This document shows, in pieces, positions 46,901 through 60,100 of a DNA stretch of 64,000 nucleotides. The notes beneath the pieces were generated by a model, which did not search any database, was not told where the DNA came from, and worked only from the letters and a program-made list of their open reading frames with translations. Position numbers and translations under genes: made by a program. The stretch's first letter is position 1; each line of letters opens with the position of its first letter. Source of the stretch: Serilophus lunatus (lineage: Eukaryota; Chordata; Aves; Passeriformes; Eurylaimidae). The stretch lies in the NCBI GenBank assembly GCA_013399895.1, contig VXBA01001192.1, forward strand, positions 755,277 to 819,276, in the 5' to 3' direction.

Positions 46901-49900
46901 TGTTTTTTGATGTTTTTGCCCAACTCTGAAGTGGCTGTAAGTCAGAAGCATGTTCGGGCATTTTTAAAATGTGCGCCCCAGGCAACAGTTTACTCCACAT
47001 TAAGGTCTTTCTTATCAGTTCTGAATTAAAAAAACCCAAACAATTGCACCATGACATGCGAGGGAAGAACAGGTGCCCTACTCCAGAGTAAGCGAACGTG
47101 ATTGGACAAGACAGCGCAGCTGAGCAGAATAAGACATTTCCTGTTTCTGGGATAATCTACCTGTTCTAGGCAAATTGATTCAAACCAGACGTAAGACAAT
47201 GGTTCATATGTCAAAGTTTCCCTTTCAACAGTTATACTCATAGAACTCCATGCCCATAATTTTTGGGTAGCCAAAACATTTTTGGTTTGTGCCATTCTTT
47301 ATTTAAAAAGAGGAGAATTTAAACAAAATAGTGGTAGGTAATGCATCTGTGAAGTCACTCACAATACATTCTCAGACTCAGCTAAAAAGCATGAGTATTA
47401 CTTCTGTTAAGTATTAAAGGACTGTTTCTCTTCAAATACACCAAGTATGTAAATGTCAAGCAACTCAAGTTCTTTGTAGACAGCTATTATTTTGTTAGGT
47501 ATCCATCCCAGCCACTCCATGATATCCACCCTTGGTAAGTGAAGTGCTTGATGAGAGTGCATGTCCAAGACTCAGCATTACTTTTGGCTCCAATCATGTG
47601 ATAGAGATTGATACTGTGAACAGCCACAGCCTCTTCAGCAGGTTGTGAGCCACTACTATTTTCAGGATAGCAATTCAAGGCCTATTCAAGCATCTTATGC
47701 AGCTTCTCTGCAAAGGCTCAGGAAATACTGCGTGAACTATTCAGCTGTTATTTCCTAGGTAAAATAAACCACAGTCCATCTTTGCACTTGTGTGCAAAGA
47801 CCTCTAGAGCTCTAAGGGCAGTAAGAGGACTCAGATCTCCTTCTCACATCACAAGGCGGAGTCAGATGCAAACCATTACTTTCCTTAGGCAAATGTGATC
47901 ACCTAAATGCATTTCTCAGCCAGTCAGATTAGTGGACTACTAAAACAAAGACAGCAGCACTTACTGTGGGAGAATCTCAGTCCAAACACAGGGAGATTTT
48001 TGTGCTGCAATTCTCTTTCTCAGTTTCTTTACATTAAGGTTGTAAGTACTTTTTATCTTAAGTCCTAAAAACTATTTTTAGCATGGTAAAACAGGCTTGA
48101 TAATTCATTTTGTCACAGTTGCATTTAGCTGTGTTGACTTTATCTTTGAGCAAACTCTTGAAAAAACTGACTTTGAGTTTTGGAAAAAAAAAATGTGTTG
48201 GAAAAGACCAGGCAATTACTACTTGGAAGAAAGCTTTTTCTAAAAAAAATGATGCATGCATGAACAAAGACCAAACAGCAGTATTTAATAGTAAGACAGT
48301 AGGGAGAAAAAAGAAGATGTACTATAAAGCTCTACTCTAAATGAAACACATTAAGAGAGATAGTAAACACTGATCTATGTAAGGGACACCACAGATTCAC
48401 TACCCATAAAAGTAAGTAATAAGGAAATGCTGTGTGAATGGAAGAAAGTTCAAACACAAGGGATACTGTTAAAAATTTTATGTCTCTCAGGACTGGTATA
48501 CAGCATGCAAGGAATATGCCTTCAAGGGCATAAAGGGTTTCCCCTGTGGTACATTATCTGGAAACCATTTGTAAAGTAGAAACACATTATTCAAGCCACC
48601 CCAGGAGAACAGTTTTTTACAGATATGTATTTTCATGAAGCAATAAAGGAGCTGTCACTGTGGGTGATTTTCAGTCCATTTAAAAGACATTACTTAGAGG
48701 AAGAAGGTCTTGTCATGGCCTATAGTAAGGTAAGAATCCCAAGGAACTGAGAGGCTAGTATCATTCCTCAGAAGAGAGGTAATAGAAAACATCTGAAGTA
48801 CTTCAGTGCTAGCTGTCTCCACTCAGAGTAGCTATCTAGTGCTTTAGCATTTTAGTCTATACTCAGGTCTCTGAAAATGTGGCACTTGAACTAAAAAAAA
48901 GGAAGCAGAATTTTCAAATAATATGAAACACTTGAAAAATGTGAACTGGTTTAAAATGTCTAGTTACGGCTTTGCCAAGTTTTATCAATAAAGGTATGTG
49001 ATAACAGTTCAAGTTTCATCCTATTTATGATTTCACCTTCATCACTCTACAAGATTCCTCAGAAAATATAGGAACTAAAGGCTAAAATGCACTGTTCCAG
49101 AAAGCAGTTCATATCAACAATACTTTCATTAATTAAGAGGAGTGCAAGATGATGGCTTTGAGGACAAATATTTCCTTTCAACAACTGAAAAAAAAAAATT
49201 GCATAAGGCAAAATACTTTTCTGGAAAAATAATACTAATGGGGTATTGAAGCAGCAAAGCAGTGGAGTTTTCTGTTATGCAGAAAATGAAACTAGAGTAA
49301 AATAGAAACCAAATGAATCTGAGAACAATAAAACTGTATGTGTGGTAAATAACACCTAGATACATAAATTGAAGAACTCACTCATGGCAACACAAGGAAG
49401 TATGACAAAATCTGAGAAGGGAACCACTTAAAGCAACTAAACGACTGTGCAAGTCTAGGCAGTGAAAGGCTAGATCACTGCAATCTCTTCCATGCATTCC
49501 CTCAAGTGTGCCGGAATCAGCAGCCTATAGACCTTCCTTCCATTTCTGCTTTACTTTATGTTCCATAGACCACCTACCAGGGAAATTTACTTTGGGCAGT
49601 GCTGCTGTACTGCAGCTTCACTGGGTTTGCAACAAGAAGCTGCCGGTCTATGTTGTGCCACAAAGCTCTTCTGATTAGTTCACAGCTACCTTGATGATCC
49701 ATAACAACCCACTGCTTTGCACTATGAGATGGACCTGTCATGAATCTGCTTCTCTGCCATGACTTCTGGCAGTTCCATGTGGAATTCTACCCAGGACCTA
49801 CTCCACTCCCAGCTTTTCCAAAAAAGACACAGAAAAGCAAATGATTTTCTAATGACCATCATGAGCAAAAGAATTTGAATTGCTTTCATAACACCTCACA

Positions 49901-50399
49901 CTATGGTTCATTCTCACATTCAGCCTCATGTTCTCACTGCAAATCTCCGTATATGTTGGTGAGGTGGCATCTTGCCTAAGAATATCTCAGTCTCCTCTTG
50001 CATACCCTGATGAATCAGCCAACATGAGTGGGAATACTGCAGCTGATGGACTAAATTGAAAGAAATTGAGAAGACTCATGACAGCATCAGGTTCCTGATT
50101 TTGCAGTATGTTGCCCTGTTTTATATCCACCATCACCTAAAAGGAAGAAAAATTGAGCTTAAGATCTGTCATGCTTTGTTCACTACCATTAAGTGAACAG
50201 AGTTTACCCTCTTCTAATGCAGAGAATTTGTAGTACTCATCAAGGAGGTAAAACTGCTTTTTTGCCTGGCTTCCTAAAGGGAAGAGGAAATTTGTCAAAA
50301 AAGGTACCAGTCAATCAGCACACAAGTGTTAGTTAGTCAGTGAGCACCTCTGCTCGCTCAAACGAACTGTGATGCCACTGGGGACCACAACACCTAGTA

Positions 50400-50645
50400 A
50401 TCATAGAATGGATCATAGAACAACTCCTAGGACTAATAAAGTTTGAAAGGATCTTAAAGCTCAGGGACTTTTCATTAGACCAGGTTGCTCAGAGCCCTAT
50501 CCAATCTAACCTTGAACACTTATAGGGATGAGGCATCCAAAATTTCTCCGGGCAACTTATTCCAGTGCCTTCCCAATATCTAATGTAAACCTAGCATTTT
50601 GCAGTTTGAAGCCTTTCTCCCTTGTCCTGAAACTACATGCTTTTG
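50400..50645 (-). mobile_element. CR1 LINE, 3' end fragment
   Basis: Minus-strand CR1 3' end. The plus strand shows ATCATAGAATGGATCATAGA (tail, with an apparent small duplication), TTCATTAGACCAGGTTGCTC, AGAGCCCTATCCAATCTAAC, CTTGAACACTTATAGGGATG, GGGCAACTTATTCCAGTGCC and CTTTCTCCCTTGTCCTGAAA. It is truncated near 50645. The frequent substitutions show age. Confidence 0.92.
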
Positions 50646-53600
50646 TAAATAGTTAATGTTATAAATAGGAGTAATCTTCACCATAAGGGGGGGAAAAACA
50701 TTAACTTTGCTTAACTAATTAACTAATGACACTAACTAATGCTGACATGCCATTTCTTCAGGTTGTTCTTGTGTCACTAAATTAACTGTCCTGATGGATG
50801 CATTGCAATAAATTATATCAAATAGAAAACATCACAGAAAGATAATTAATCATTTTTCAGTGGGTAAATGTTTAAGTGCTTACAGAAGCACTTTTCTTTT
50901 TCCAGAAAAACCTAGTAACTCTTTACCCAAGGTATTCAGTGGGGCACAGGAATAATTCAAATGAGATGTATTCAGAGGCCTATGCCTGAATTTTTAAATG
51001 CCTTATTTTACCACATTTTACTATATGACTGCAGAAAGAGTGAAGCCTAGTTTCTAGTGAAGTCTTATCGCTCTAGTGGACCTCCTCTCTGGTGTATTTT
51101 CCAAGTATCTAGGAACACAAAAGGTACTGCTGTGTTTCCCTCCTGAAGGTTTTAGGAGGCTCTTTCTTCACTGCCTAAACCCATAATTTCATGAAAGTCA
51201 TCATATACACAATTTTTTACTCCTCTCTTCCATCAATTTTGATTGAAATATGATGGTTTAAATGCCTGGTTTGGGGACACACAGATGTAAATTCACACAC
51301 CTACACTCACTTCATGATTGCATTTACCATAATTTTTAAGGAGAAAATATCTGTTCTACAGGTACTGAGACACAGATTTTCCAGGGTACCTAGACAATAC
51401 TCCTAAAGCTTATGAGTGATTCAATGGGCTGCATCTGAATTTTAGCCCTCTGACTAAAGTAAACATTTGGTTAAATAATTTCTGTTGCTTTTAAGAGGAT
51501 TTACCACTTCAATAATATGGAAGATCTCAATAGCAGAGAAGCACAGAGGATACTGAAACAAAGTAAAATTTAGGCTTGATTTTGACTTACTTAATAGTCA
51601 CAAATCCCAGCACTGAAAGCCATTGTCCCTCACACTTTCAGCAGGACTTTTGGAGTTTCAGTTCAGGATTAAACTAAAATTATCCTTCAAGTTTCTTTCG
51701 GAGATAGGTCACACATGGAAGCAGTATTTCTATTGCATCATTTTAGGAATGGGAATTAGACATCCCTATCACCTACTTGTGCTAATCAGGAATTTAAAGA
51801 AGTAACAATACTAGATGTTTCTTCATGACTTGCACACAAGAGATTTTCCAGAGACTTCTAGAGGAGAGGCAGGAAGAAAAACTGTCAGGCAGTTCTTCAT
51901 CTGATGCGAGGTGATGGCAATTTTGTGAAAACAGTGGAACTTGTGGATTTACATGAGCCTCCAGGCTTTACATTAATAAAGAAGAGCCATTCAGCAGTTA
52001 CACATGCTTTCATCTGTAGGAGCATTATTGCAGATGAAAGTAGGCAAGCTCATCTGTAAAAGTTAGAGTGGATGGCAAATCAAGACTATGATCACCAGAC
52101 ATGAAGGAAAATGACAGCATATTCCAAATACAAACAAAATTGATTTGATGGGAGGGGATATATTTAATTCACAGTGACACAGAGATAGGAAACCAAATCA
52201 GGGGCCTGAATACAGAGACATATAGACAAAAAGACCAAGGGAGTAAAGTCATGCTAGCCAGGTCATATTACCTGAACGATGAATAAGTTTAGACATTTAT
52301 GTCTTTCCAAAGTCTAGTTGTTAGTGGCTTGAGACCCCAAATAATATCAGCTCATGACTTTGGGTAGAGACACACTGAAACATTATGGAGTAACTCAGGA
52401 TTCAGAGGTGATGAGGTAACACTAGGAATTATTTCTGTGGCGAACCTGTAGACATAAAGAGAAAAGTAACTTTTTTGTGATTTTTCAATTCCTTATTTTA
52501 ATCCATTAATGGTTCCATGTTCCTCTACCGCTGTAGTTCATCAGTAAGAATGTGATTCCCCCAGGTTAGCTGTAACAGGATAAAGTCAAGTCTAGCCCTG
52601 GTCTGAAATGCATCCCATTTCTCTAAAAAAATCAGACAGCATGAGATGCCTCAGAGGCACAGAGAGGTCAAATGACTTTCTTAGGTGTCTTCCAGCATTT
52701 CAGAAAAGAGTCTGTGCATTAAATATATCTAAACAGAATATCCTTCAAACATATGCAGCATAGTAAGATGTATGTCTTTATTACCACCCCTCTTCCCATG
52801 TGACTACACTTATTCCAGGAAAAGGAAGTAGGCAGGATGGAATTATTTCAATATAGATTCAGTATTCAGATTCTTTGGAAGCTACAAGGCCTTTGGATTT
52901 GCTGGTTCTCAGGGGAGGAAAGAATTCCTATTTCTTGGGTTTTGAAGGTCTCACACCAATGTAACTATTGTACTGTTTTGGCTTTCTAACAGCGAGCTAG
53001 CTAACTGAAAGCAAAGAGAGCAATAGCATTCTGAAAAAAACTTCAGAAGACAATTGAGACACCCATCAAGTCTAGTTGCTTCTAAGTGTAGCAGTTCAGC
53101 AGGATTAATCCTGTAAGGGATATGACCATCCCTCATGACCCCCTGAGATATTTGAATGGAAGGCAGACAGAAACAGAGCAAACTGGTGGCAAAATTCAAC
53201 ATTGCTTATAAGGGCATTCAGCACAGGAACTGAAGGCATTTCAGCGTCCAGAACCATCTTTCTCCTTCACCCATTTTGGTGCATGCTGTGAAGCTGATAC
53301 CAGTCTTTCCACAGCAGAATGAGGACTCTCCACCTCCAAGACTTTTGAGACAAAAAGGATAGAAAATCACACATAGAATCACGCATAGAAAAATCACAGA
53401 GAGAAAAATTAATGTTTTTTTATCATACATTAACTCTTGCCTAAAAAAGCGCAAAACGTACACCAGGAATATAAAACGTGGTGGAATATAAATCTGCTAG
53501 GCAGAAGCATTGTGGAAGCTAGGTGTTAGCATTTCTCTTAGTGAAAGGCTTGAAAGTCCAGAGTTAGGTAAAAAAATCGTAATTTAGTCAAAAATTGAAT

Positions 53601-54487
53601 GTTAGGCCAGGGAACCTTTATGAAAACTTTAATTTCTTACTTACAGTTGACAACTCTGTTTGTATTAAGTAATCTAAGCATTCTTGTTAGCAAGCAAAAA
53701 ACCCTACCTAACAGAATACCGTACATTTTATCAGAACAGTTTTATTATGACAGGAAATAATTTTCATGCAATTTTTCCAATAACTGTCTCAGCGTAATAT
53801 TTTTTTTCTTTATTTTGTTTTCCACACATATATGCAATTTCCATTAATATATTTATTACAAAGAAGTGTCAAAGACAAAAATAATTATGTAAGAGTGCAA
53901 TGTATTTTATGAACTCATTTTTGATGAAACATGTTTTTTATGTTTACACATTGCCTTCCAAGATTGAAACTAATATGGAGTAATACAGGCGATGTGTGGC
54001 AGACTATCCGTTAAAGAAGACAGTCTTTTTACTTTTACAACAACTGTGAGCTGCTGTCATGAGTTTTTACGCACTAGGCTTTCCATTGATTATCTTAATT
54101 TATTGTGGTAAGGAGGCCTGACTCCATGTGATTTTGATATTCTGAGAAAAGTAGAAAAAACCTGCAGCACTCTCATTCACCTCTCCATATATCCCCCAGA
54201 ACCTTTGAACAAATTTATAATTACAGTAGGTAGGCTACAGAGATCTCTGGCTCACAGCATCAAAGTCCCTGAATAAACCAAGTATGTGCATGCCAGGCAA
54301 AGTCAAACCCTGTTTTAAATCAATACTTCTTCTTTAACTGTAGGCAGGAACTTGCTCCTTGAATTGGTTATAAACATACAAAAGAGTTACTGTTTGTTTA
54401 GAAATGTGGGAAAAGGAGATTCTTTTTATGGCCCGAACAACTTCCTCTCAGGGGTAATACGGAATTTATTAAGGTCATTTCTCAAAG
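50646..54487. other. AT-rich DNA, no gene recognised
   Basis: No exon or known repeat is seen. Three copies of the octamer TAACTAAT lie in 50712-50740 (50712-50719, 50720-50727, 50733-50740). Confidence 0.5.
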
Positions 54488-54530
54488 CCCCCCCCNNNNN
54501 NNNNNNNNNCCCCCCCCCCAAAAAAAAAAA
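54488..54530 (+). other. Assembly gap inside a poly-C / poly-A run
   Basis: C8 at 54488-54495, 14 unresolved bases at 54496-54509, C10 at 54510-54519 and A11 at 54520-54530. The gap very likely reflects sequencing failure in a long C homopolymer. A frame drawn across it (54352-54540) is meaningless. Confidence 0.97.
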
Positions 54531-57014
54531 GATTTTATAAGCGGTAGGGGATAAAAGTAGTTCTGATCTTGAATGCAAAGACAATTATTAAAAAACACAG
54601 CTAATATCCTTCAGGTATCTGTAAGTTTTACAACTGGCATTAAAAGAAAGGCATGATATGCCCTGTGTTTGCAACATTCAAAGACCATTCAAAAGACACA
54701 AGTCAAAAACCAGTACTAGTAAGAAATACGTTCTGGAGTATGGGAACTCTGTTCTTCATACAAGCATTTAAATCAAGGATGAAGAGTCCTAGACAAAAAA
54801 TACCAGGCATTTGAGCAGAGAATTGACAAAACAGATATCCCAAATGTTTGAAAGGAGATGAAAACAAGCAGAAGGATAGCAACAGATTTTAGCCACGCAT
54901 GTAAAAAAATAGCCTGCTCCTGTAAAATGGGTACTGTTTTACTAGATGCCACATAGGTAGTGAAAACATAGGGAAATACTGCCATCCTGGGACAGAACCA
55001 AAATGCTCTCATATTTCACAAAAACTCAAAGGGTCTTTTTAAGGACTGTGCTAGCATGATAAAACACAATCCCAAGTTAAATGGTAATGTATAGATGAAT
55101 GAGCATATGACGTGTTAAAGAGAAGTAGCTTTGTTGCCTTGTATCAGTAGAGGTATTTTAGTTGCTAGAACACCAGTACAGAAGTAAGACTAAAGATCCA
55201 AATTTGCCTTTATTGCTTTCTTCTGGTTGATGCTGGCCAGAACAATTCTGATGGAAAATTGGAAAATTGGAAAAGGTAAACAAACGCTTCTAGGATGGAA
55301 GGGCATGGAGTGGTGAGGTGGGGTTAATTTCCTAAACCTTATCCCAATTGAAGACATAAGCCAGTCCTGATAGGAAAAAACAGACAGACTCTAAATGATC
55401 AGGATCTACTGCCAATTCAGTTAGTGGGTAAATAATTAGATCTTGAACTTGGGTTACTGCCACTACAGAAATAAAACATTGCTACAATCTGAGTTTGAGG
55501 GGGGTTTTTTGGGCATACAGAGTGAGAATATAGTTGTCACAGTTTAAGTTCTCCAGGAGGAAGAAAATAGAAAAAAGCTTATCTTAGCAAATCCATAATT
55601 TTTGAACCATCTGAAGCCTAAATTAGCTTCACTCTATTAATTAAAAATATTCCTTACAGTGATTTGCCAAAAAATTGTGTACTGAAATTTAAATTAGGTT
55701 AAGTATTTTGAAGCAGACTGTCATAAAAATTTTCTAAAGTAATAAAATCAGTTATCAGAATTAATGATATATAAAATTCATTTTTTGATTTTACTTGCAT
55801 TGCCTCATTTCCCTCCCTCATCTCTTTTCAAACCAAGTCCCGTAGCTTTATAATGTGCTTTACACAATGCAGTGATGCTTCTTGCAGCTGACAGGACAAC
55901 ACCATTCAGTACAATCCTTTTAAAATTGCCTTGATGATCACTCAAAGCAAATCAACAAGGAAATGCAAAAAAAGACACGAGGGCAGATTTATAGAATAGT
56001 TGTAACTCTGGTTGTGACAGGTGGGAGAATGAAAGGGTGGCAGGTGTCAAATCAAGCAAGGGTTTTTAATGCCATAAAAATAATTAAGTGAAGAATTAAG
56101 TCCTGAATGTTGCAGTGCTTTTAAACAGACTGAACAAAAGAGGTGTTATTCTTAAGAGATCAGTGACTATGTATCTGGCACAGGGACAACCTTCCAGATT
56201 ATACTGCAAGTTTTTCTTCACCAAGACACAGTTATTGCTTTTCTAGCTCTGTAGCTTCCATTCTAGAGGGCCCATGCAGGGTAACAGTTCTTTGCTACTT
56301 GGCAATCTCACTCAAATATTAAAAAAGAGAAATGACAACATGAAACAGGAGAGCAGAGCATTTAATGAGTAAAGCTACCACTGGACAGAAATTTTACAAA
56401 TTATTTCAGCCCATTTCAGTTGGTGAAATGGACTAGGTAGTTCACAGAGTGATTCAGTGAGATAATGTTCACCTGAAATTAAACATAATTAGAGTGCTGC
56501 TAATATGACATATTTCAAGAATCCCACCCACTATCTTAAAAATAGGTCTTTTGACCATTAGCTGTTGCATTTACTAAGGCAACCTAGTAAATGTTATTTG
56601 AGATCACTGCTTGTTCCACCAAGCAAGATATTCTGTGAGACCTGATATGTAGGTATAGTTGCTTCACTGGCAAGGAAACAAGCCCATAGTACCTATGCAA
56701 AGTCAATGATAGTAAAAGGCAGTGACTTTCAGAAAACTACAAGGTGAAAAAGCTGCTCTGAAAAAAACTCAGACAGAATAGTGAGCAAGCCATGCTCAGT
56801 AGAGAGAAAGAGCAGGCATAGAGCCACCTACAACAAAGCTCAGACCAGATTGAGGGCCCAGAGACTGTGCTCAGTTTAACACAGACCTCACAGGCCGAGG
56901 GGAAGAGAGTGCATGTGGAAGTCTCAGGTGAGCCTTTTCAGACAGTTAGAGCCTATTGGTGCACTCAAATCTTGCCATAATCCTTTTAAAACACCCGCAG
57001 AGGCATCCATTTAT
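54531..57014. other. AT-rich DNA, no gene recognised
   Basis: No exon or known repeat is seen. GGAAAATT is repeated in tandem, with one imperfect copy, at about 55253-55275. Confidence 0.5.
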
Positions 57015-57165
57015 CACAGAACAGCTAAGTTTTGAGGGGGGGGTCTCTGGAGATCATCTAGTACAACACCCCCTCCTAAAACTCAGTTAACCAGAACAGA
57101 ATGCAGAGGATCACATCCAGAGAAGGAGGCTACACCACCTCTCTGGGTTCCAGTGCTGAGACAGA
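57015..57165 (-). mobile_element. CR1 LINE, 3' end fragment
   Basis: Minus-strand CR1 3' end. The plus strand shows ATCACAGAACAGCTAAGTTT (tail), TCTCTGGAGATCATCTAGTA, CAACACCCCCTCCTAAAACT and ACACCACCTCTCTGGGTTCC, in the usual order for the subtype also seen at 16041-16205. It includes a G8 run at 57037-57044. It is truncated near 57165. Confidence 0.88.
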
Positions 57166-60100
57166 CCTTGTGATCTGGGAAGTCTAAGGCCTCTTTTCTA
57201 CCAAGGAATAACAGAAAACAGCTCTATTCATGTTCTCTTAGCTGTGTAACCACTTGCTCAAAACAGGAAAAAGCTCTACCAAAAGCCCAGATGCTGAGAT
57301 AGGAATTCCATAGCTTTGAGAAATGTGTCTGAGAGATGGAGCAACAGTGGGACAAAGCATAAACACATTTCAAGAGAGGATGCCTAATAAGAAGATGGTG
57401 GTTGTGAGCAAATGAGTTACCTTCCAGTACTTGACTTCTTCTACCCTCAAGGAAACAGGAGCACAGTACTACACTTGAAACATAACCTACTTTCTGCTGC
57501 TAACAGATAAAACATGTAAAGCGACAAACTTCGTCTCATGATCTGGGTGAAATAAGAGTTTATTGTATTTAGCACCTGCAATTTTTAGTTGATAAGTAGT
57601 CTGATGTCTATGTTCTTACAGATGTGGCTTCAGCTGTTTTAAATTCTGAGCACATGTTGTCCAGAAAATAGGAATCTTAGAGATGTCTTAAACTGGACTC
57701 ACAGCATCACTAAGTAACAATGGATTTCAGTTAACATTTTCAGTACTGCAGAGTTGAGAATAACTCAAAGAAGCTTGGGTCATTATCTCACAGGTGTATT
57801 ACTTCCCCTAGAAAAAGCAAGTATGGAAAAGAAGATGTACATGTCTAATCTCTCAGAGGAAATAATGAAGTGTGAGGCAAGAGCAAATAAGCCCTTTGCA
57901 ACACCTACCAAGCAGAGGTAGCCAGAAAAGTCAGCTTCATAGTTTACACTGAAGGTCAAGTTAATTCCAAGGTCAAATATCAAATGCACCTTAAGAAAAG
58001 CATATCTTTAATACTATGTAAGTAATAATTGGAAAATCTTAACATAAGCACCAGCAATTATTATTGCCATATACTCTTTTGTAAGGTCAGATGGCATATT
58101 ACTGTAGGTAGTTAAAACCTTTAGCTGAAAAAAGGTCACAGTGAACCTTGATTTCATATACATGGAAGTATGCTTTAGAGAATAATCTGTACATTTTTTA
58201 TCTTTTGGAAATGTTGTAGATGATGTTCTCTAAATTATTTTTTCCTAGTAGGTGGTAGATTGCTTACCATGTGTTTCATAGTCAAATACGCGAAATTAAA
58301 TCCATATAAATAATCTATCTAAATATAAACTGCTGCTCATCCATTCCAAAACAGTAGGACACACTAACAAATGTGAACATTTGATCAGAACAATGGACAC
58401 ATATACAATAATAATTAGAAGGTGGGACCTTTAATTCCCTATACCTTTCCATTCACATAAATACTTTTAAAACATTTTTGCAACAGAAGAACTACCCTAA
58501 ATTGTTTTGGCAGATTTGACACATTTTGTTTAGAGTTCAGAACAAGATAAGACTGATGTCATCCTATTAGATAAGCTACAGTGCTGATATTTCAATACAA
58601 TCCTTTCTGCATAGCAACTACGGAATGACTGCAAGGATACAGGTAAAAGGAGGGGGGACACTTGCTAAATAATGCTCTGAAGATCTGAGATAAGAAAAAT
58701 ATTTTTTTCTGTAACAGAGTGCTCCAGAATTGGTCTGGATGAGATGATAAACAAATAGGGAATCTGTAAATCTGGCTATTTGGGACTGCCTCGGGCAAGC
58801 AGGGATTAACACATGCACTTAAATGATCTTACAAAGGGCTCATTGAGTTTGGTTGAAGTTAAGATTCAGTAGCTCAAAGCCTGCTAATATTTCTGATCTA
58901 GTTCTGGTTCCAATCAGAATACTTTTGAGTGCTTCAAACTCTTTAAACCCTTAACGTGCTCACATTTTGAACTAATGCAGAGCAGAAAAATGCCATATGT
59001 CATACTGGAAAAAACACACATATTGCATGGGTATTTGTACTCATTTTTCAAACTATTTCTATTTCCTTTCATCCTGTGAAGGCTTAATGGTTTCACAATG
59101 AATACTGGTCCATTCATATGCAGATGCAGTATGTAGATAAAATATGACAGAAATTTCCACAAAGACGGGATTGTATTTTATTCTGTGACATTTCTATTTT
59201 TTTCTTCCTAGGATGTTAGATGCTTTTTAAGGATAGAATAGATAAATTTAATATGGAAGCTTTTGTTTCAGAGGGTAAATGTTCTTGCTTTTCAAAAATG
59301 ATGGGAAAATATCACAAAAATAAAATAATTAATAATACTTAGCATTTATAAACTGGCGTATCTCCAAGTGTCTCAAAAGCATATTGCAAACAGAAGTTAG
59401 CATTGAATTTTCCCTTAAAAAAGAATACCTTTTTTTTTCTTTAAAAAAGGTGAACATGCATTTTCTATAACTGAGAGAAAGACAGTACATAAGAATATGT
59501 ACTTTGGGGCAAACTGAGAGATGAAAGACAATGACAAAGGATGAACATCTGCAGTCAAATTTAAATTGTTCATGGTGCCTCAGTGGTAAAGCAGTCAGAT
59601 GACTTGTGGTCATGTAAAAATGTTCCTACCTTTTGCTTTTTGGATTCTATGGATCTTGCATTAATACTATCTTCTAATAAATAAATTGAAAGAAATAGCA
59701 ATAGTAGACCTAAGGGTGAAGGTGTCACTAAGTGTGGCAGCAATCGCACCTATGTGAGTAGCAGCCAGATCTCTATATTGCCAGAAAGAAACTGGGTTGA
59801 TAAAAAAATCCTAAGAGGCAAATTCAGCAGAAGTGCAGGACTGGCATCTTCATTCCCATTCTTGAGGGAGTGGCCTTTGATAGCCCCAAAGGCACTGAGA
59901 CAGAAAGAAGAAGGAATGAGTAGCTACACAGACTGCATGCATGAGGGGTTTCTCATTCCTCCAGCTCTTCAGGATGTGGCCCATATGATCTTGGTGTCAG
60001 ATGAAGTAAAAAGTCCACAAAAAAATTCACAGCAACTATGGGTTGGTCTTGCAGCCGTGAAAACAGGGTGGCAGAGCAATGAAGCAGAGAATAAACCCCT

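Larger units (their letters stand above)
42521..50399. other. AT-rich DNA, no gene recognised
   Basis: No exon or transposon is recognised in 7.9 kb. Structured items are a G-rich tract (42997-43039), a TAGTAAT-T-ATTACTA inverted repeat (43392-43406) and a T35 run (43899-43933), listed elsewhere. Short frames have random products. Confidence 0.45.

Noticed and set aside
54352..54540. 62-codon open frame
   Set aside because: It runs through the unresolved bases of the assembly gap.
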